A DNA stretch of 38,776 bases, taken from the NCBI GenBank assembly GCA_938044775.1, contig CALIOE010000056.1:1-38776 (forward strand), given 5' to 3'. Positions within the stretch are counted from its first letter, which is position 1. Every line of letters starts with the position of its first letter. Positions 1-9,289 of the stretch are shown one piece after another. Source of the stretch: an uncultured Rhizobiaceae group bacterium. GTDB lineage: Bacteria; Pseudomonadota; Alphaproteobacteria; Rhizobiales; Rhizobiaceae. The position numbers and the translations under genes are program-made. The notes under the pieces were generated by a model, which was not told where the DNA came from, searched no databases, and worked only from the letters and a program-made list of their open reading frames with translations.

Positions 1-99
1 AACATGAACCTTCGCTGCGCCATCGCCCAATGTAAGGTGTATGTCCTCAAGCCGTATGACTGAGTTTTCAACCGGGTCCGGATTCAGCATTGCTTGCAT
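1..99 (-). CDS. ABC transporter ATP-binding protein, N-terminal fragment (YbbA/LolD-like)
   Basis: Only the first 33 codons are inside the window; the gene runs off the left edge. The visible protein has an acidic lead-in followed by VIRLEDIHLTLGDGAAKVHV, which matches the first strand of LolD/YbbA-type ABC ATPases just before the Walker A region. The family drives lipoprotein or hydrophobic-compound export with an FtsX-like permease, but nothing here shows the substrate. The ATG ending at 99 is preceded by a purine-rich stretch; a second in-frame ATG lies three codons in. It is divergent from tesA, the same arrangement as ybbA/tesA in Escherichia coli, which supports the call. The Walker motifs lie outside the window, so the assignment rests on the N-terminus and context. 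Confidence 0.68.
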   Translation of the reverse strand, partial: MQAMLNPDPVENSVIRLEDIHLTLGDGAAKVHV

Positions 100-194
100 T
101 CTCGCTTCCCGGTCATCATCTTCTGATCTTACAATGTCTCGCTGCAAACCGGTTTCACAGCATCCCGACACCAGCCCTATATGGACAAAGCCTT

Positions 195-857
195 ATGAAT
201 TTCAAACTTTCACATCAGGTAAATATTGCATCTTACATTTTTGTCATAATTGGGCTCGCGCTGTTTGGCTCTATCGCCCGCGCCAGTGATGTACCGCAAG
301 TGGTCGTGCTCGGCGACAGTCTTGCAGCAGGTTATCAATTGCCCGCCGGCAAGGGCTTTCCCGAACGTTTGCAGTCTGCGTTGGATCAAAAGGGCGTGAA
401 AGCAAAGATCATCGGCGCCGGTGTATCGGGTGATACGAGCAGCGGCGGTCTGTCGCGTGTTGACTGGTCGGTGCCCGACGGGACCGACCTGGTTGTGTTG
501 GAACTGGGCGCAAATGACGCACTCCGCGGGCTCCCCCCGGAAACCACGCGCAAGAATCTGGACGCCATTATCAAACGGCTGAAGGAGCGCGGCATCGATG
601 TTCTGCTGGCCGGCATGTTGGCGCCGCCCAATATGGGCGAAGACTATGCAGAAGCCTTCAATCCAATCTATGGCGACCTGGCCGAAGAGCATGACCTGTC
701 GCTCTACCCGTTTTTTCTGGAAGGCGTGGCCGCTGATGCCACACTCAATCTGAGCGACGGTATCCACCCCAACGAAAAAGGGGTGGATGTGATCGTTGCA
801 AACATTCTGCCGATGATTGTTGAGACGCTCGGGGGCGAACATCAGCATACAGAATGA
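195..857 (+). CDS. tesA: Arylesterase / acyl-CoA thioesterase I, periplasmic GDSL hydrolase (TesA)
   Basis: A 220-residue SGNH-family hydrolase that cleaves acyl and aryl esters or thioesters, acting in the periplasm. The ATG at 195 gives a hydrophobic signal peptide (about residues 11-30, ending ARA-SD); the same frame is open further upstream, but that would place non-signal sequence in front. Block I is VVVLGDSLAAGY with nucleophile Ser42. GANDA supplies the conserved Asn of block III, and SDGIHPNEKG near the C-terminus carries the Asp188/His191 pair of the triad. Length is typical for TesA. It is divergent from the ABC ATPase and convergent with acnA, 11 bases apart. A 9-bp perfect stem lies inside the gene at 762-788, over the Asp/His motif codons. 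Confidence 0.93.
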   Translation: MNFKLSHQVNIASYIFVIIGLALFGSIARASDVPQVVVLGDSLAAGYQLPAGKGFPERLQSALDQKGVKAKIIGAGVSGDTSSGGLSRVDWSVPDGTDLVVLELGANDALRGLPPETTRKNLDAIIKRLKERGIDVLLAGMLAPPNMGEDYAEAFNPIYGDLAEEHDLSLYPFFLEGVAADATLNLSDGIHPNEKGVDVIVANILPMIVETLGGEHQHTE

Positions 858-868
858 AAAACTGAGCC

Positions 869-3559
869 CTATGCGGCTTCACGGTTCAGGTTGCGCAACA
901 CATAATGAAGGATGCCGCCATTCTTGAAATAATCGAGCTCGTCCTCCGTATCAATGCGGGACAGCAATTTGATGGTCTTGGTTTCTCCACCGTCATACTC
1001 GATTACCGCATCCATTTCCTGACGCGGGCTTAGGTCGTCGAGTCCCTTGATTGTGACTTTCTCCTTGCCCGTCATGCCGAGGTTTTCCCAACTGTCACCA
1101 TCGGTGAAAACAAGCGGCAATACGCCCATGCCGACCAGATTGGATCGGTGAATTCGTTCGAAGCTTTCGGCGATCACTGCGCGGACGCCCAGCAACCGGG
1201 TACCCTTGGCCGCCCAATCACGTGATGAGCCCGAGCCGTATTCCTTGCCGGCGAAAACAACAAGAGGCACACCTTCGTCCTTGTATCGCATGGCGACGTC
1301 GTACATGGCGCCCTGCTCTCCCGATGGATAATGAACGGAGTAACCACCTTCCACATCATCCAGCATCTGGTTTTTGATGCGGATATTGGCAAAGGTACCG
1401 CGCATCATGACATCATGATTACCGCGACGAGAGCCGTATGAATTGAACTCCACCGGGCGCACCTGGTGGTCGCGAAGGTAGGAACCGGCCGGGCTGTCAC
1501 CCTTAATGGCGCCCGCGGGAGAAATGTGGTCAGTCGTGATCGAATCCTTGAACAACGACAGTACCCGTGCGCCCTCGATGTCCTTGACTTCCTCCGGTTC
1601 CATTCCCATGCCTTCGAAATAAGGTGGATTCTGCACGTAAGTAGAGGTTGATTCCCATCCATAGGTGTCACCCTCGCCAGCGTTAATGCCCTGCCAGGCG
1701 TCATCGCCTTTGAAGACATCACCATACCGGCTGCGGAACATATCCTCGTTGATGGTCTCCCGCATGATCGACGCGATTTCCTCGCTCGAGGGCCAGATGT
1801 CCTTCAGGAATACATCATTGCCATCGGCATCTTGCCCAAGCGCGTCATTTGCGACATCGACATAAAGTGAGCCGGCAATGGCATAGGCCACCACCAGGGG
1901 TGGAGAAGCCAGGTAGTTGGCGCGTACATCAGGAGAAATCCGACCTTCAAAGTTGCGGTTGCCCGAAAGGACAGAGCAGGCCACCAAATCGTTCTTGTGA
2001 ATGGCTTCTGAGATTTCTTCGGCGAGTGGGCCGGAGTTACCGATGCAGGTGGTGCATCCGTATCCAACAAGATTGAAGCCCAGAGCATCAAGCTCCTTGG
2101 AAAGGTCTGCTTTGTCGAGATAGTCGGTCACAACCTGAGAACCCGGAGCCAGCGACGTTTTCACCCAAGGTTTGACCGTTAGACCTTTGGCGCGCGCGTT
2201 GCGGGCCACAAGGCCGGCTGCGATCAGCACCGACGGGTTGGATGTATTGGTGCAGGACGTGATAGCCGCGACAACCACGTCGCCATTGCCGAGATCGTAG
2301 TTCTGACCTTCGACGGGCACGCGAACACCGCGCTCGGATTTTCCGAACTCGCTGTTCATGACATTTGCAAAAGCCTTGTCGGCACCAGCAAGAACAACTC
2401 TGTCCTGTGGACGTTTAGGTCCCGATATCGACGGCACGACATCAGCCAGGTTCAGATCAAGTGTATCTGTAAAGACGGGATCAGCGGTGTTTTCGTCCCG
2501 CCACATGCCTTGCGCCGCAGCATATTCTTTCACCAGGGCAACGCGGTCTGCATCTCGGCCGGTGGATTTGAGGTAATTGATCGTATCCTTATCGATCGGG
2601 AAGAAACCGCAGGTTGCGCCGTATTCCGGCGCCATATTTGCGATCGTCGCCTGGTCTTCCAGCGACAGGTTGTTAAGACCGGGGCCGTAGAATTCAACAA
2701 ACTTGCCGACCACACCGCGCTCACGCAGCATTTGCACGATGACCAGCACCAGGTCTGTTGCAGTGATACCTTCCGTCAGTTCACCCTCAAGACGGAAACC
2801 AATGACCTCGGGAATCAGCATTGTCACCGGCTGACCCAGCATAGCCGCTTCCGCTTCGATACCACCCACGCCCCAACCGAGTACGGAAAGCCCGTTGACC
2901 ATGGTTGTGTGCGAATCCGTACCGACCAGTGTATCCGGATAGGCAATCGTTTCGCCGTTTTCTTCTTTCGTCCAGACGGTCTGGGCCAGATATTCCAGGT
3001 TCACCTGGTGGCAAATCCCTGTTCCCGGGGGCACAACACGAAAATTTTCAAACGCCTGCTGTCCCCATTTCAGAAACGTGTAACGCTCGCCATTGCGCTC
3101 GTATTCGCGGTCGACGTTTTTTTCGAAAGCAGATGCCCCGCCAAAATAATCAACCATCACGGAGTGATCGATCACCAGGTCGACCGGTACCTGCGGGTTG
3201 ATCCGGCTTGTCGCACCGCCAAGATTTGCCGTCGCGTCTCGCATCGCTGCAAGATCAACCACCGCAGGAACGCCCGTGAAATCCTGCATCAGCACCCGGG
3301 CCGGGCGATAGGCGATCTCTTTTCCGGCTGTTCCTTTGTTATCGAGCCACTCTGCGACCGCCTTTATGTCCTCGGAATTGACCGAGCGGCCGTCTTCAAA
3401 TCGCAACAAATTTTCCAGCAAAACCTTGAGCGAAAAAGGAAGCCTGGAAGCGCCGGTCAGGCCGTTCTTCTCGGCTTCAACAAGACTGAAATAGCTGTAG
3501 TCCTTGCCATTTACAGTGAGGGTTTTTTTGCATTTGAACGAGTCGGGCGATTGAGACAT
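869..3559 (-). CDS. acnA: Aconitate hydratase A
   Basis: An 896-residue [4Fe-4S] aconitase of the AcnA/IRP type that interconverts citrate and isocitrate in the TCA cycle. The three cluster cysteines are visible: Cys436 in SCTNTSNP, and Cys502 and Cys505 in [13 protein letters not shown]. The mobile C-terminal domain contains [16 protein letters not shown], with active-site serine and arginine residues. I chose the ATG at 3559 because it follows AAGGGAGCC at good ribosome-binding distance and gives the standard N-terminus; the frame is open nine codons further up. The gene stands alone and is convergent with tesA. Upstream lies the hairpin and repeat region that follows the molybdenum hydroxylase operon. 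No strong promoter was obvious; a TATAAG -10-like hexamer lies about 60 bases upstream. Confidence 0.97.
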   Translation of the reverse strand: MSQSPDSFKCKKTLTVNGKDYSYFSLVEAEKNGLTGASRLPFSLKVLLENLLRFEDGRSVNSEDIKAVAEWLDNKGTAGKEIAYRPARVLMQDFTGVPAVVDLAAMRDATANLGGATSRINPQVPVDLVIDHSVMVDYFGGASAFEKNVDREYERNGERYTFLKWGQQAFENFRVVPPGTGICHQVNLEYLAQTVWTKEENGETIAYPDTLVGTDSHTTMVNGLSVLGWGVGGIEAEAAMLGQPVTMLIPEVIGFRLEGELTEGITATDLVLVIVQMLRERGVVGKFVEFYGPGLNNLSLEDQATIANMAPEYGATCGFFPIDKDTINYLKSTGRDADRVALVKEYAAAQGMWRDENTADPVFTDTLDLNLADVVPSISGPKRPQDRVVLAGADKAFANVMNSEFGKSERGVRVPVEGQNYDLGNGDVVVAAITSCTNTSNPSVLIAAGLVARNARAKGLTVKPWVKTSLAPGSQVVTDYLDKADLSKELDALGFNLVGYGCTTCIGNSGPLAEEISEAIHKNDLVACSVLSGNRNFEGRISPDVRANYLASPPLVVAYAIAGSLYVDVANDALGQDADGNDVFLKDIWPSSEEIASIMRETINEDMFRSRYGDVFKGDDAWQGINAGEGDTYGWESTSTYVQNPPYFEGMGMEPEEVKDIEGARVLSLFKDSITTDHISPAGAIKGDSPAGSYLRDHQVRPVEFNSYGSRRGNHDVMMRGTFANIRIKNQMLDDVEGGYSVHYPSGEQGAMYDVAMRYKDEGVPLVVFAGKEYGSGSSRDWAAKGTRLLGVRAVIAESFERIHRSNLVGMGVLPLVFTDGDSWENLGMTGKEKVTIKGLDDLSPRQEMDAVIEYDGGETKTIKLLSRIDTEDELDYFKNGGILHYVLRNLNREAA

Positions 3560-3652
3560 GCGCGATGGCTCCCTTGGGTCTGGCATCTGGATGAGAGTCT
3601 GAATTTCAGGCCCTTATAGAGCCATAGAAAGCTCAGCGTCCAGCCGGTAGAC

Positions 3653-3685
3653 CTCAACCCTTCGCATTAGTTGCGAAGGGTTGAG
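3653..3685 (-). terminator. Perfect 14-bp hairpin after the iorAB-type operon
   Basis: A 14-bp perfect inverted repeat with a 5-base loop (TTAGT) between the end of the hydroxylase operon and acnA. It lies about 47 bases past the iorB-type stop codon. Neither side has a run of T, so it is not a textbook intrinsic terminator. It could stop or protect the 3' end of the operon mRNA. Confidence 0.5.
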
Positions 3686-3690
3686 ATATT

Positions 3691-3730
3691 GATCCTGCCC
3701 GATCCTGCCCGATCCTGCCCGATCCTGCAC
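3691..3730. repeat. Tandem 10-bp repeat, 4 copies
   Basis: The unit GATCCTGCCC occurs three times exactly and a fourth time with one change (GATCCTGCAC). The array abuts the stop codon of the molybdenum hydroxylase large-subunit gene (stop at 3732-3734). Short tandem arrays of this kind arise by replication slippage and may vary in copy number between strains. No function is evident. Confidence 0.9.
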
Positions 3731-3731
3731 G

Positions 3732-6002
3732 TCAGACGAAATCAATGTCCTTTGACAATGGCATTTGCCGCAGGCGTTTGCCGGTTGCGGCATGAATGGC
3801 ATTTGCCAGCGCGGGAATAGCAGGTGGCGTGCCCGGTTCTCCGGCTCCCCCCAGATGTTTCGCATTTTCCAGGACTTCAACTTCAATGTTCGGGCACTGG
3901 CTCATGCGCATCGCGTCATAGGTATCAAAGTTCGTCTGCTCTGCCTGACCATCTGCAAAGGTAATCTCCTGGCCGAGCGCTGCTGAAAGACCATAGATGA
4001 TGCCGGATTGCAGCTGCGCTTTGACAATGGATGGGTCCAGTGCAGTTCCGACATCAACAGCACACCAGACATTTTCAATCTTTACCTCACCGTCCAGCAG
4101 GGACACCTCGATGACCTCGGCTGTCCAGGCACCGAAAGAAAGATGGAATGCCAGACCCTTGCCGCGCCCGGCTCTGGCCGGCGCTTTCCAGTCACTCATC
4201 TCGGCAACCTTTTCCAGGACGCCGATGGCAGCCGGGTGCTCCTTGAGCAACGCCAGTCGCATTTCAAGCGGGTCCTTGCCGGCCTTTTCAGCAACCTCGT
4301 CGAGGAACGATTCCATGTAATAAGCATTGTAGGAATGCCCGACGGAGCGCCAGAAACCGATGGGAATGTCAATCGGCGCTATGCCCGCTGCAACGCGGTA
4401 ATTCTCAATGCCGTAGGGTTGGTCGGCTGCACCATGGAACATGGTGTTGTCAGGCCCGGCAGGAGAAAGCGAAGGGAAGGTCCGGGCCATCACGCTCGCG
4501 ATAATGGAAGGTGACGCCAGCTGCACATCAAGCGCTACCGGTAGTCCGTCTCCACCCAGTCGCGCCCGCATTTTGCTCTTTGATGCGGGCCTGTATGTGT
4601 CGTGTGTCATGTCTTCTTCACGCGACCAGACGACCTGAACGGGTTTGCCATCGGTTTCCTTGGCGACACGTGCCGCAAAGCGCGCAAAGTCCACTTCACC
4701 CCGCCGTCCGAAGCCGCCACCAAGATACGTCGTATGAACCTCGACAGCTTCAGCATCCAGACCAACCTCATAGGCTGTGTCGTCACGGATCAATGTGGGC
4801 GCCTGATTGCCGGTCCAGATATCGAACTTGCCATCGCGCAACCAGGCCGTTGCGTTCATCGGCTCCATGGTCGCATGAGCGAGGTAGGGCACGCCATATT
4901 CTGCTTCAACGATCTGATCCTGCGGAGCGTCGGCAAAAGCGGCTGTCACATCCCCATCGTCGCGCGGGGTTTGATCCTGTCGGGTCAGGGCCTCGTTCAG
5001 AACTTCGGCGATTGCGGCATCATCTTTTGGATAATCCGCATCATCCCATTCAATTTCAAGCGCCTCCGCACCCTGGAACGCCGCCCACGTATTGGTGGCG
5101 ATGACCGCAACTCCACCACCGAATTTTTCCTTGTCTTGCCGCTTCATCTCGACGACCTTCACCACCCCTTTTACGGCCTTGGCGCCGTCGGCAGTAAAGC
5201 TCTTCAACGCACCGCCAAGCTTGGGGTTCATCTTGATTGTGGCAAACAGCATGTCAGGCAGACGAACATCAATGCCAAAGATTGGCGCACCGGTCGACTT
5301 GGCTCTGGCATCCGTTCGGGGAAGCGGCTTGCCGAGCATTTTCCAGTCTTTGGGATCGCGCAGGACCATATTGGACGGCGGATCAAGCCGGGCGGCCGCT
5401 TCGGCCAGTTCGCCATAGGGAATTTTTTTGTCGCCGGCAATGACGTGGCCGGCTTCAGTCCTGAGCGTGTCGGCAGCAACACCTTCGCGTTCTGCAGCCG
5501 CCAGTTTCAGGGTTTCGCGAGCAGCACATCCAGCCTCGCGCATCTTCAGCCAGGCGTCCTTGACAGACGACGAACCACCTGTGACCTGCAATCCCAATAC
5601 CTTGCCCAACGCACCCATTGCGTCGCGCGCTGTGTCGGCCATGAAGTCGCGTTGGTAATGTGGAAATGGTGACCCATCCTCCAGCATCGCCGCATTGAAG
5701 TAAGCGTTAGACGCTGGTGCGTGCTCAACACTTATGTCCTCAATTCTCACATCCAGTTCTTCGGCAACGAGCGCCGCAAGCGTCGTCGTAACACCCTGCC
5801 CCATTTCTGAGCGCGGGATCATGACCGTAATCTGGTTATCGCTGGTTACTTTGAGATAGGGATTAAAAGTGGATTCGCCGTCGGCCAGCTTGCCGTCAAG
5901 CGGGTTATCGTATGGCTTTTTGACGGTATAGGTTCCAAAGGCCACACCGCCGACGATGGCCGCTGTGCCGATAAGAAATGTACGTCGAAGTATCTTGCCC
6001 AT
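3732..6002 (-). CDS. Molybdenum hydroxylase large subunit, isoquinoline 1-oxidoreductase beta-subunit type (IorB-like)
   Basis: A 756-residue molybdopterin-binding subunit of the xanthine oxidase superfamily, single-chain IorB/aldehyde-oxidase type with a duplicated core. The N-terminus ILRRTFLIGTAAIVGG is a twin-arginine signal, so the folded enzyme is expected in the periplasm. Visible motifs are PRSEMGQGVTT (cofactor region), TYLGGGFGRR (glycine-rich Mo-cofactor contact) and GGAGEPGTPP with the likely catalytic Glu722 near the C-terminus. It lies 4 bases after the [2Fe-2S] subunit gene and is cotranscribed with it. No cytochrome c or medium FAD subunit gene is adjacent, so the electron acceptor is unknown. 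Substrate cannot be read from the sequence: N-heterocycles or aldehydes are both possible. Confidence 0.9.
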   Translation of the reverse strand: MGKILRRTFLIGTAAIVGGVAFGTYTVKKPYDNPLDGKLADGESTFNPYLKVTSDNQITVMIPRSEMGQGVTTTLAALVAEELDVRIEDISVEHAPASNAYFNAAMLEDGSPFPHYQRDFMADTARDAMGALGKVLGLQVTGGSSSVKDAWLKMREAGCAARETLKLAAAEREGVAADTLRTEAGHVIAGDKKIPYGELAEAAARLDPPSNMVLRDPKDWKMLGKPLPRTDARAKSTGAPIFGIDVRLPDMLFATIKMNPKLGGALKSFTADGAKAVKGVVKVVEMKRQDKEKFGGGVAVIATNTWAAFQGAEALEIEWDDADYPKDDAAIAEVLNEALTRQDQTPRDDGDVTAAFADAPQDQIVEAEYGVPYLAHATMEPMNATAWLRDGKFDIWTGNQAPTLIRDDTAYEVGLDAEAVEVHTTYLGGGFGRRGEVDFARFAARVAKETDGKPVQVVWSREEDMTHDTYRPASKSKMRARLGGDGLPVALDVQLASPSIIASVMARTFPSLSPAGPDNTMFHGAADQPYGIENYRVAAGIAPIDIPIGFWRSVGHSYNAYYMESFLDEVAEKAGKDPLEMRLALLKEHPAAIGVLEKVAEMSDWKAPARAGRGKGLAFHLSFGAWTAEVIEVSLLDGEVKIENVWCAVDVGTALDPSIVKAQLQSGIIYGLSAALGQEITFADGQAEQTNFDTYDAMRMSQCPNIEVEVLENAKHLGGAGEPGTPPAIPALANAIHAATGKRLRQMPLSKDIDFV

Positions 6003-6006
6003 GGTC

Positions 6007-6462
6007 TTATGCCTCCGCCTTCATGCTGGCTGCGCGTTTGATCGCGGCCCTGATTTGAGGGTAGGTGCCACAGCGGCACAGATTGCTCATGGAATCATTG
6101 ATGTCTTCATCCGATGGGTCCGGATTGTTTTTCAGAAGCGCCACTGCGGCCATGATCTGACCTGACTGGCAGTAACCGCACTGAGGGACCTGTTCGGTGA
6201 TCCAGGCTTCCTGAACGACATGAAGTTTGTCGCCGTCCGGCAACCCGTCAATTGTGACGACCGGACCGTCTACGTCGCCAACAGCAAGAGAACAGGATCG
6301 TACGGGTTCGCCATTGACGTGGACTGTGCAGGCGCCACACATGGCGATACCGCAGCCAAATTTTGGTCCCCGGATGCCGGCCAGGTCGCGCAACGCCCAC
6401 AGGAGCGGCATGTCAGGATCGGCTTCTATTTCGATTTCTTTGCTGTTAACGGTGAGTTTCAT
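6007..6462 (-). CDS. Molybdenum hydroxylase [2Fe-2S] subunit (IorA-like)
   Basis: A 151-residue small subunit that passes electrons from the molybdenum centre of the partner subunit. The plant-type ferredoxin cluster is bound by Cys37, Cys42, Cys45 and Cys57. The second, C-terminal cluster uses Cys95, Cys98, Cys129 and Cys131 (QCGYCQSGQ and LCRCGTY). Both sets are complete. There is no signal peptide, as expected if the protein is carried across the membrane by the Tat signal of its partner. The start has GGAG 8 bases upstream. It is the first gene of a two-gene operon divergent from a TetR regulator. Confidence 0.94.
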   Translation of the reverse strand: MKLTVNSKEIEIEADPDMPLLWALRDLAGIRGPKFGCGIAMCGACTVHVNGEPVRSCSLAVGDVDGPVVTIDGLPDGDKLHVVQEAWITEQVPQCGYCQSGQIMAAVALLKNNPDPSDEDINDSMSNLCRCGTYPQIRAAIKRAASMKAEA

Positions 6463-6491
6463 GGGTATTGCTCCATGGGAGAGGGACCAGT

Positions 6492-6528
6492 TCTTGACAA
6501 ACTAACAAAAAATGTCAGAACGTCAAGA
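6492..6528. promoter_or_regulatory. Nested palindromes in the iorA-type/tetR divergent promoter, likely TetR operator
   Basis: An outer perfect 7-bp inverted repeat TCTTGAC (6492-6498) / GTCAAGA (6522-6528) encloses a second inverted repeat TGACA (6495-6499) / TGTCA (6513-6517). On the minus strand a possible promoter runs TTGACG, 16 bases, TAGTTT (6526 down to 6499), so binding here would block transcription of the hydroxylase operon. The assignment to the adjacent TetR protein is inferred from position. Confidence 0.55.
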
Positions 6529-6530
6529 CA

Positions 6531-7109
6531 ATGATTGAAGCCGAGAGAAATCCGAGAGACGACACGCGCCGCGCCGCTATCATGGACGCGGCATATGGCG
6601 TATTTTCATCCTACGGTTTCAGACGAACGTCGATGGATGACATTGCCAAGGCGGCAGGAATTTCCCGACCTGCCCTGTACCAGAGCTTCGGAAATAAAAA
6701 CGACATCTTCACGGCATTGCTTGCCAGGGCCATGGATCAAAGCAGGGCAGCAGCGGAAGAGTGCCTGGCATCGCACCTCCCGTTGCGCGAAAGGCTTGAA
6801 CAATTACTCGAAATCCTCATCCTTTCGCACCACCGCATGTTGGACAAACTGCCGCATGGCGACGAAATTCTCGGCCTGAAATCCGAAATCGGGATGGAAG
6901 TATTCGTTGAATGGGATGAACTTAACCGGAAAATTTTTGCCGACGCCCTGGCGCAGGAACCTGGCCTGAAGGGTGTCCTGGACCTGCCACTTGCTCAGAC
7001 CATTTCGCTGGCAATCTCCGGCGTGAAGGCACGGAAACTGTCGGTGAAGGAGATGGAAGCCGAACTGGAAACGGTCATTGCCGTAGTCATGGCTACCGCC
7101 GGGAAATAA
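6531..7109 (+). CDS. TetR/AcrR family transcriptional regulator
   Basis: A 192-residue protein with an N-terminal helix-turn-helix of TetR type (about residues 12-60). It includes IMDAAYGVFSSYGFRRTSMDDI and AGISRPALYQSFGNKNDIF, the usual recognition helix with Tyr/Phe followed by NK. The C-terminal half is a helical ligand-binding domain that I cannot assign. It is divergent from the iorAB-type operon, with only 68 bases between start codons and palindromes in that gap. It probably represses the operon and itself until a substrate-like inducer binds. The ligand is unknown. Confidence 0.9.
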   Translation: MIEAERNPRDDTRRAAIMDAAYGVFSSYGFRRTSMDDIAKAAGISRPALYQSFGNKNDIFTALLARAMDQSRAAAEECLASHLPLRERLEQLLEILILSHHRMLDKLPHGDEILGLKSEIGMEVFVEWDELNRKIFADALAQEPGLKGVLDLPLAQTISLAISGVKARKLSVKEMEAELETVIAVVMATAGK

Positions 7110-7179
7110 TGACTTCTTTTTGTCGTGCTGATATGAAATGTCAGGAAACTTAGACCCCTTCACACGCCCGGAGTGTTGA

Positions 7180-8451
7180 TTGACCTGCGATCCGTTTACC
7201 GATCAGGCCCCCTTGATTGCCCCACTGGGTCGCCGTCATACGGTCGGCGTGGTGGTGGGAAATGTCACGACCGGGGGTGGAGCCCCGATCGTTGTTCAAT
7301 CCATGACAAACACCGATACGGCAGATGTTGATGGAACCGTAGCCCAGGTCGCAGCTCTTGCCCGCGCCGGCTCTGAAATAGTCCGCATTACTGTGGATCG
7401 CGACGAATCCGCAGCCGCCGTGCCCAAAATCCGAGAGCGCCTGGACCGTCTTGGCCTCGACACGCCGCTGGTTGGGGATTTCCACTATATTGGTCACAAG
7501 CTGCTTACCGATCACCCCGCTTGCGCCGAGGCCCTGGCCAAATACCGAATCAATCCTGGCAATGTGGGTTTCAAGGAAAAACGCGACAAGCAATTCGGTG
7601 CAATCATTGAGACCGCATTGAAACACGGAAAACCCGTCCGCATTGGAGTAAACTGGGGTTCCCTCGATCAGGTGCTGCTGACACAGCTGATGGATCAAAA
7701 TGCCGATAACGGATCGCCGCTTTCGGCCGAGGAAGTGATGCGTGAAGCCATCGTGCAATCCGCGCTCCACTCTGCCGCTGAAGCTCAGCGGCTTGGCATG
7801 GGCAAGGACAAGATCATTTTGTCCGCCAAAGTCAGTGCTGTACAGGATCTGATCGCCGTCTATGCCGAACTGGCCCGTCGAACGGACCACGCATTGCATC
7901 TGGGGCTCACAGAAGCCGGCATGGGCACCAAGGGTATCGTGGCATCCTCGGCGGCTCTGGGCGTGCTTCTGCAACAGGGGATCGGAGACACGATTCGCAT
8001 TTCCCTGACTCCGGAACCGGGCGGCGACCGCACCCGCGAAGTTCAGGTGGCGCAAGAACTCCTGCAGGTGATGGGGTTCCGGACATTTGTGCCAATCGTT
8101 GCAGCCTGCCCGGGCTGCGGGCGAACCACATCGACCACGTTTCAGGAACTGGCATCAAAAATTCAGGGCCAGTTGCGCGAGGCGATGCCTGTCTGGCGCG
8201 ACAAATATCCTGGCGTTGCGGAACTCAAAGTTGCAGTCATGGGCTGCATCGTAAATGGACCCGGAGAAAGCAAACACGCCGATATCGGCATTTCACTGCC
8301 CGGGACCGGCGAGAGCCCAGCGGCACCTGTGTTCATAGATGGTCAAAAGGCAGTAACTCTTCGCGGTGACAACATCGCGGAGGAATTCGAGGGATTGGTG
8401 CAACGCTATGTTGAAAAGCGCTTTGGCAACGTTGCGGACGCTGCTGAGTAG
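7180..8451 (+). CDS. ispG: 4-hydroxy-3-methylbut-2-enyl-diphosphate synthase (IspG/GcpE)
   Basis: A 423-residue enzyme of the MEP isoprenoid pathway that reductively converts methylerythritol cyclodiphosphate to HMBPP. The N-terminal TIM-barrel contains [20 protein letters not shown]. The C-terminal [4Fe-4S] domain has CPGCGRT and [11 protein letters not shown], which supply the cluster cysteines and the NGPGE motif. The best start is a TTG at 7180, following CGGAG at suitable spacing; no ATG in frame would give the full conserved N-terminus. Its 3' end overlaps the downstream lytic transglycosylase gene by 44 bases, suggesting translational coupling. ispA, another isoprenoid gene, is nearby on the other strand. 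Confidence 0.96.
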   Translation: MTCDPFTDQAPLIAPLGRRHTVGVVVGNVTTGGGAPIVVQSMTNTDTADVDGTVAQVAALARAGSEIVRITVDRDESAAAVPKIRERLDRLGLDTPLVGDFHYIGHKLLTDHPACAEALAKYRINPGNVGFKEKRDKQFGAIIETALKHGKPVRIGVNWGSLDQVLLTQLMDQNADNGSPLSAEEVMREAIVQSALHSAAEAQRLGMGKDKIILSAKVSAVQDLIAVYAELARRTDHALHLGLTEAGMGTKGIVASSAALGVLLQQGIGDTIRISLTPEPGGDRTREVQVAQELLQVMGFRTFVPIVAACPGCGRTTSTTFQELASKIQGQLREAMPVWRDKYPGVAELKVAVMGCIVNGPGESKHADIGISLPGTGESPAAPVFIDGQKAVTLRGDNIAEEFEGLVQRYVEKRFGNVADAAE

Positions 8452-9289
8452 AAGCGCGGTCACCGTTTGTCTCCTGGCGGCATGCCCCAGTGCCGCCTAC
8501 GCAGAAGAGAAGCCCTCCGTTCCTTCTCAATGGTCAACCGCCCGTATTTGCGACGCCATAAGCCGGGCGGCAAAGCAATACAAGCTTCCAAGAGCAGCCT
8601 TTGCACGTCTGATATGGACCGAAAGCCGCTTCGACATCAAAGCGATCAGTCCCGTTGGCGCAGAAGGTATTGCCCAGTTCATGCCGGGAACGGCAAAGGA
8701 ACGGGGTCTCGAGGATCCTTATGATCCGGCCCAGGCATTGCCTGCCTCTGCATCGTTGTTGGCCAGCTTGCGTTCCGCCTTCGGCAATTTTGGTCTGGCA
8801 GCGGCGGCCTATAATGCTGGCCCCGGCCGGGTAGAACGCTGGCTGGCTGGCACATCCGGGTTGCCCTTTGAAACGATAGACTATGTGGCGGCAGTTACCG
8901 GGCGCGAAGCCGCTTCGTTCCGCGTCCGCACGGCGCTTCTACAAGACCGGCCCTTGCAAAAAGGGAAACACTTTGACGAGGCCTGCCGTGCGCTGCCAAT
9001 TCTCAAAACCCGGTTTCGCGGCGCAGATCAGCCGCCGCGCCAACCCTGGGGTGTACAGGTAGCTGGCAATTTTTCCCGTGCTCGCGCGATGCGCTCCTGG
9101 ACCCGGGTTCGGGCAAAGATCGGTGTTCAGATTGGCGAGTCGAAACCACGCCTCTACCGGGACCGGGCGCTGCGCGGAATGCGCCGCAAGTGGGCGGTTC
9201 GGCTGGGCACACCAACCCGCAAACAGGCCATTACGCTGTGTAAACGCATCCGCAATGTCGGCGGCTTTTGTCTGGTGAAGAAGAACTAG
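8408..9289 (+). CDS. Periplasmic lytic transglycosylase, SLT domain
   Basis: A 293-residue protein with an N-terminal signal peptide (about residues 1-33, ending AYAEE) and a soluble lytic transglycosylase fold. The catalytic glutamate is in [29 protein letters not shown] and [16 protein letters not shown] are the other family motifs. It cleaves the peptidoglycan MurNAc-GlcNAc link in the periplasm. The C-terminal region (about 190-293) is basic and looks like a SPOR-type tail (an SxxRA-type stretch and ALCK/TLCKRI-like ending), though I could not confirm this. The ATG at 8408 lies inside ispG and keeps the complete signal peptide. It ends in a CTAG shared with ispA on the opposite strand. 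Confidence 0.88.
   Translation: MLKSALATLRTLLSRSAVTVCLLAACPSAAYAEEKPSVPSQWSTARICDAISRAAKQYKLPRAAFARLIWTESRFDIKAISPVGAEGIAQFMPGTAKERGLEDPYDPAQALPASASLLASLRSAFGNFGLAAAAYNAGPGRVERWLAGTSGLPFETIDYVAAVTGREAASFRVRTALLQDRPLQKGKHFDEACRALPILKTRFRGADQPPRQPWGVQVAGNFSRARAMRSWTRVRAKIGVQIGESKPRLYRDRALRGMRRKWAVRLGTPTRKQAITLCKRIRNVGGFCLVKKN

Noticed and set aside
2510..3619. 369-codon plus-strand frame opposite acnA
   Set aside because: It lies wholly opposite a clear aconitase with all its cluster cysteines, and its protein resembles nothing known.
3691..3730. CRISPR-like direct repeats
   Set aside because: The 10-bp units are contiguous with no spacers, so this is a simple tandem repeat.
4602..5672. 356-codon plus-strand frame opposite the molybdenum hydroxylase gene
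   Set aside because: Shadow of a well-supported gene; Cys/His-rich composition is typical of antisense frames.
7150..8055. 301-codon minus-strand frame over ispG
   Set aside because: ispG is unmistakable; the opposing frame lacks any recognisable motif.
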